A stretch of DNA of 8,025 nt from an uncultured Myxococcales bacterium (GTDB taxonomy: Bacteria > Myxococcota_A > UBA9042): assembly GCA_937915965.1 (NCBI GenBank), contig CALGHC010000614.1, forward strand, positions 1-8,025. Reading direction: 5' to 3'. Shown piece by piece: positions 5,588 through 8,025 of the stretch; the first letter of the stretch is position 1, and each line of letters starts with the position of its first letter. Below the pieces are notes generated by a model. That model searched no databases and was not told where the DNA came from. It saw nothing but the letters and a program-made list of their open reading frames with translations. Made by a program: the position numbers and the translations under genes.

Positions 5588-7516
5588 CTATCCCACAGGG
5601 TCGCCATCCAGGAGAGTGCGGACCTTGCGTGCCAGGTCCTTGGGCAGGAACGGCTTGGCGAGAAACGCGCCGCCGCCGGCAAATGCGCCGTCTGGAGCCA
5701 GGGGTTTGTCAATGTAACCCGACATGAACAGGACCTTCATCGCCGGCCGCAGCGGGGCGAGACGGGCAGCGAGGTCCGGACCGCCAAGCTGTGGCATCAC
5801 GACGTCCGTCAGCAGAAGGTCGATGTCGCCTTCGTGCTGTTCACAGCACAGCAGGGCGATGCCGCCGTTTTCGGCCTCGATCACCTCGTAACCATAGGCG
5901 CGCAAGGTCCTGCACGCCAGCCGGCGCACCCCTGGCTCGTCCTCGACGACGAGCACGGTCTCGCCGCCGCCCGCGGGCACGCCTGTCGAGTCCCGATGCC
6001 GCCACGGCGTCGGAGCGGCCGCTGCGCGAGGAAGATAGACCTCGAAGGTCGTGCCCCTGCCCGGCTCGCTTGCCACCGCGATGTGGCCGCCGGCGCTCTG
6101 GACGATGCCGTAGCAGGTGGCCAGCCCCAAGCCCGTGCCCTTGCCAACCTCCTTGGTGGTGAAGAACGGCTCGAATACGTGTGCCAGGACCTCGTCGCTC
6201 ATGCCACAGCCGTCGTCCCTGACTGACATCAGGACATAGTCGCCTGGGGCCAGACCCTGCCGCCTGCCCTGGGCGTCACTGACGACTTCGTTGGCGGTCT
6301 CGATCGTCAGCGTGCCGCCCGAGTCCATCGCGTCGCGGGCGTTGACGGCGAGGTTGACCAGGACCTGGTCGAGCTGCGAGGGGTCGATGCGCGCGTGCCA
6401 CAGGTTGTCACACGCGATCGTGACGAACTCAACGTCCTCGCCAAGGACCCGCCGCAGCATCGCGTCGGCGCCCAGCACGATCTCGTTGAGGCTCATCACC
6501 TCGGGCGCCTCGACGTGATTGCGCGAGAACGCCAGCAGCTGTCGTGTCAGACGGGCCGCCCGCTCGGCCGCGCCGAGCGCCTCGACGATGTCGGCGCGCG
6601 CTGGGTCCGAGGGGGAGAGGCTGTCTCTCGCAAAGCTGCAGAAGCTTGAGATGACGGTGAGCAGGTTGTTGAAGTCGTGGGCGACACCACCCGCGAGGCG
6701 CCCTACCGCCTCCATCTTCTGCGACTGGCGCAGTTGGTGCTCAAGCGCCCGCTGATCCGTGACATCGCGTGCCGACCCTTGCAGCTCGCCGGTCTCGGCC
6801 AGAACCTTCATCGAGACAAGCCAGTGACGCCTCTCGCCCGCGCGGGTCTTCACCTCGACCTCGGCGTCGACCACCTGACCCTCCGCGCGCAGCGTCTCGA
6901 GTAACCGTCCTCTCGCCTCGCTGTCCGCCCAGATCGCAACCGCCGACTGGCCGATGAGCTCGGCCGGCGTCGTGCCCAACATCGCCGCGAGCTGCTCGTT
7001 GACCGCGACAAACTGACCGTCGTCGCCGCGCGTACGGAACATGCCCGTCTGAGCGCTGTCGAAGAGGTCGCGATGAAGCGCCTCAGAGTGTCGCAGGTCG
7101 TCGTCGGCGCGCCGCAGGCGGCGCACGATGGGCGTGATGTCCCGCATCGCTTCAAGGACGTGTGTGACCGCGCCGGACTCGTCGGTCAGTGGCGAGGCGA
7201 GCACGTCGACGTACTGGACGCTGCCGTCCGAGAGCTTGTGTTCGTGGAGCTCGTGGCTCGACTCGCCGGTTCGAAACGCGTGCGCGACCGGACAAGCCTC
7301 GCCGGGCCCCGTGCATGGGCTGGTGCGCCGGTGAGTGAGCTGGTAGCAGCGCCACGCCCGCACGGCCGTGCGATCCGTGCCATACGCGGCCAAGAAGCTG
7401 GCGTTCGCGTCGGCGATGCGGAGCTCGGAGTCGAGAATGACCATGTGGTCTTGAGCCGCATCGAAGACTCGCCTGAAGTCATCGACGGTCGCGAACTCGG
7501 AGTGTTGGTCGCCCAT
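5588..7516 (-). CDS. Hybrid sensor histidine kinase (PAS-PAS-HisKA-HATPase-receiver), 642 aa
   Basis: This cytoplasmic two-component sensor autophosphorylates a His and can pass the phosphate to its own receiver. The start at 7516 is chosen because AGGAG lies 6 bases upstream and PAS homology begins soon after; the longer frame to 7642 adds a basic, unstructured tail. PAS 1 spans about 12-130 and carries Cys57, Cys68 and Cys75 in a CY-x9-PC-x6-CP pattern. PAS 2 with a PAC segment spans about 145-258. The H-box is GGVAHDFNNLL with His280. The ATPase domain (about 375-498) has the N-box NLAVNARDAM (Asn392), G1 DDGCGM (434-439), FEPFFTTK (448-455) and G2 GKGTGLGL (458-465). The receiver (about 519-638) has Glu525/Asp526, phosphoacceptor Asp571 in LLTDVVMP, Ser599 and Lys621. 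All key residues are present, so the kinase looks active. No membrane segment is visible, which implies a cytoplasmic signal. With no DNA-binding output domain, it probably works through a phosphorelay or a partner encoded elsewhere. It reads toward the lipoprotein genes, 191 bases away. Confidence 0.95.
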   Translation of the reverse strand: MGDQHSEFATVDDFRRVFDAAQDHMVILDSELRIADANASFLAAYGTDRTAVRAWRCYQLTHRRTSPCTGPGEACPVAHAFRTGESSHELHEHKLSDGSVQYVDVLASPLTDESGAVTHVLEAMRDITPIVRRLRRADDDLRHSEALHRDLFDSAQTGMFRTRGDDGQFVAVNEQLAAMLGTTPAELIGQSAVAIWADSEARGRLLETLRAEGQVVDAEVEVKTRAGERRHWLVSMKVLAETGELQGSARDVTDQRALEHQLRQSQKMEAVGRLAGGVAHDFNNLLTVISSFCSFARDSLSPSDPARADIVEALGAAERAARLTRQLLAFSRNHVEAPEVMSLNEIVLGADAMLRRVLGEDVEFVTIACDNLWHARIDPSQLDQVLVNLAVNARDAMDSGGTLTIETANEVVSDAQGRRQGLAPGDYVLMSVRDDGCGMSDEVLAHVFEPFFTTKEVGKGTGLGLATCYGIVQSAGGHIAVASEPGRGTTFEVYLPRAAAAPTPWRHRDSTGVPAGGGETVLVVEDEPGVRRLACRTLRAYGYEVIEAENGGIALLCCEQHEGDIDLLLTDVVMPQLGGPDLAARLAPLRPAMKVLFMSGYIDKPLAPDGAFAGGGAFLAKPFLPKDLARKVRTLLDGDPVG

Positions 7517-7522
7517 ATCGTG

Positions 7523-7527
7523 CTCCT
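7523..7527 (-). promoter_or_regulatory. Ribosome binding site of the hybrid kinase
   Basis: AGGAG followed by the 6-base spacer CACGAT and then ATG at 7516 is a near-ideal Shine-Dalgarno arrangement. It selects this start over the longer frame. Confidence 0.75.
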
Positions 7528-7655
7528 GGAGGGAGGAGAAGCGGCGGTGAGCCGGGCCTGACGGAAGCGGTGTCGCGATGCCCTTGCGGCGACCGACGCG
7601 CCCGGCCCGACGCCGCGACCGCGCGACGAGCCGGCCTCCCAACGAGTAAGACTAG

Positions 7656-7672
7656 GCCGTTTCGCAAACGGC
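7656..7672. promoter_or_regulatory. Perfect 17-bp palindrome, possible operator upstream of the kinase
   Basis: GCCGTTT-CGC-AAACGGC has 7-bp arms and a 3-base centre, about 140 bases upstream of the kinase ATG in a gene-poor region. On the minus strand it sits just before TAGTCT, a poor -10 candidate, with TTGCAG upstream at 19-base spacing. No T tract follows, so a terminator is unlikely. It could be the binding site of a dimeric repressor, but the regulator is unknown. Confidence 0.4.
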
Positions 7673-7880
7673 GCTGCAACTCCTGTTGCGGGCGCTCGCC
7701 CCGGGGACGGGATGATGCGATCAGCCGCCATCTCGCTCTTCCCGGACGCCGACTTTGGATGCCAGTCCAGCCGCAAGCACGTGAGCGACTGCCGTGTAGT
7801 CGGGTACGAGGTGGGGAGCGAAGCAGCGCAGCAACGAAGAGTTGCCCCAGAAGTGGCCGTTCGGCGGATGGCCACCGCCT

Positions 7881-7908
7881 TGCCTGGCCCCGCGCTGCGC
7901 CTATGATG
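7881..7908 (+). promoter_or_regulatory. Sigma-70-like promoter reading rightward
   Basis: TTGCCT (7881-7886, four of six to consensus), a 16-base spacer, and TATGAT (7903-7908, five of six) form a fair housekeeping-type promoter. Transcription would begin near 7915, about 75 bases before the ATG at 7989. This AT-rich -10 stands out in a GC-rich background. Confidence 0.42.
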
Positions 7909-7988
7909 GAGCGGCACCGCCGCAGCTGAGGCGCGCGCCGAACGACGACACCGGGCACACGCGGCCCCGAATTGCGAGTACATCCACG

Positions 7989-8025
7989 ATGCCGAAGCAG
8001 GAACACGACCGCGATGACGGCGTCA
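7989..8025 (+). CDS. Possible start of a divergent gene (first 12 codons only)
   Basis: ATG at 7989 opens a frame reading MPKQEHDRDDGV that is still open at the right edge. The charged, hydrophilic start would fit a cytoplasmic protein. Support is a promoter-like sequence about 80 bases upstream. No good Shine-Dalgarno site is visible before the ATG, and twelve codons are too few to judge coding potential or family. Confidence 0.3.
   Translation, partial: MPKQEHDRDDGV

Larger units (their letters stand above)
7517..7988. other. 472-bp gene-poor region between the kinase and a possible divergent gene
   Basis: Open frames of 60-265 codons exist here on both strands, but their translations are Arg/Pro/Ser-rich without motifs, as expected by chance at this GC level. 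What can be supported is the kinase ribosome binding site, a 17-bp palindrome, and a sigma-70-like promoter pointing right. I read it as a divergent intergenic control region. Confidence 0.5.

Noticed and set aside
735..5717. A 1,660-codon open frame on the plus strand, antisense to the giant lipoprotein
   Set aside because: Its translation is Arg/Ala/Val-rich with no domain or motif, and it exists because the minus-strand codons are GC-rich and periodic. The minus strand has the signal peptide, ribosome binding sites and repeats.
7831..7845. Small hairpin GCAAC-GAAGA-GTTGC
   Set aside because: Five-base arms with no T tract or context are expected by chance.
7712..7906. A 64-codon plus-strand open frame in the intergenic region
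   Set aside because: It has a purine-rich stretch before its ATG but no recognisable motif, and it overlaps the promoter-like element; not enough support.
7186..8006. Long minus-strand open frames (7186-7983 and 7479-8006) upstream of and overlapping the kinase
   Set aside because: They are Arg/Ser/Pro-rich with no family pattern and overlap the kinase start in other frames; chance frames at high GC explain them.

Overview
This is a high-GC window. Its coding style suggests a myxobacterium-like member of Myxococcota (formerly Deltaproteobacteria): very large Cys-rich lipoproteins with CDDGDxCT repeats, extracellular RCC1 propellers, Ala/Asp-rich linkers after the lipobox, and a soluble PAS-PAS-histidine kinase-receiver hybrid. 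The organism is inferred from these protein families, since there is no rRNA or other marker gene.

Layout: almost everything is coded on the minus strand, so transcription runs from right to left. At the right edge (7989-8025, + strand) there is a possible first piece of a divergent gene, with a fair sigma-70-like promoter at 7881-7908. Next comes a gene-poor stretch (7517-7988) holding a perfect 17-bp palindrome. A hybrid histidine kinase (642 aa) occupies 7516-5588. A 191-bp spacer with a 10-bp inverted repeat separates it from a giant lipoprotein gene that starts at 5396. Nineteen bases after the end of that gene (stop at 201-203), a second lipoprotein starts at 181 and runs off the left edge. 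This second lipoprotein is easy to miss because it is cut by the window.

The main result concerns the giant gene. Two long open frames, 2766-5396 and 201-2648, lie in exactly the same reading frame and are separated only by one TAG codon at 2766-2768. Read across that codon, they form a single 1,731-residue secreted lipoprotein. Its order is signal peptide and lipobox, six tandem ~95-residue Cys-rich repeats, further Cys-rich modules, a seven-bladed propeller of delta-60-like repeats, a second Cys-rich block, and a seven-bladed RCC1 propeller. The TAG falls inside blade 1 of the first propeller, and the count of seven blades needs sequence from both sides of it. The downstream frame has no ribosome binding site of its own. 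The simplest reading is a recently broken gene or a base error; suppression or readthrough is possible but nothing in the sequence demonstrates it.

Working picture: a cytoplasmic hybrid kinase lies upstream, in the same direction, of at least two surface lipoproteins that probably share a transcript. A link between kinase and lipoproteins is positional inference only. No mobile element, CRISPR array, tRNA or rRNA was seen.
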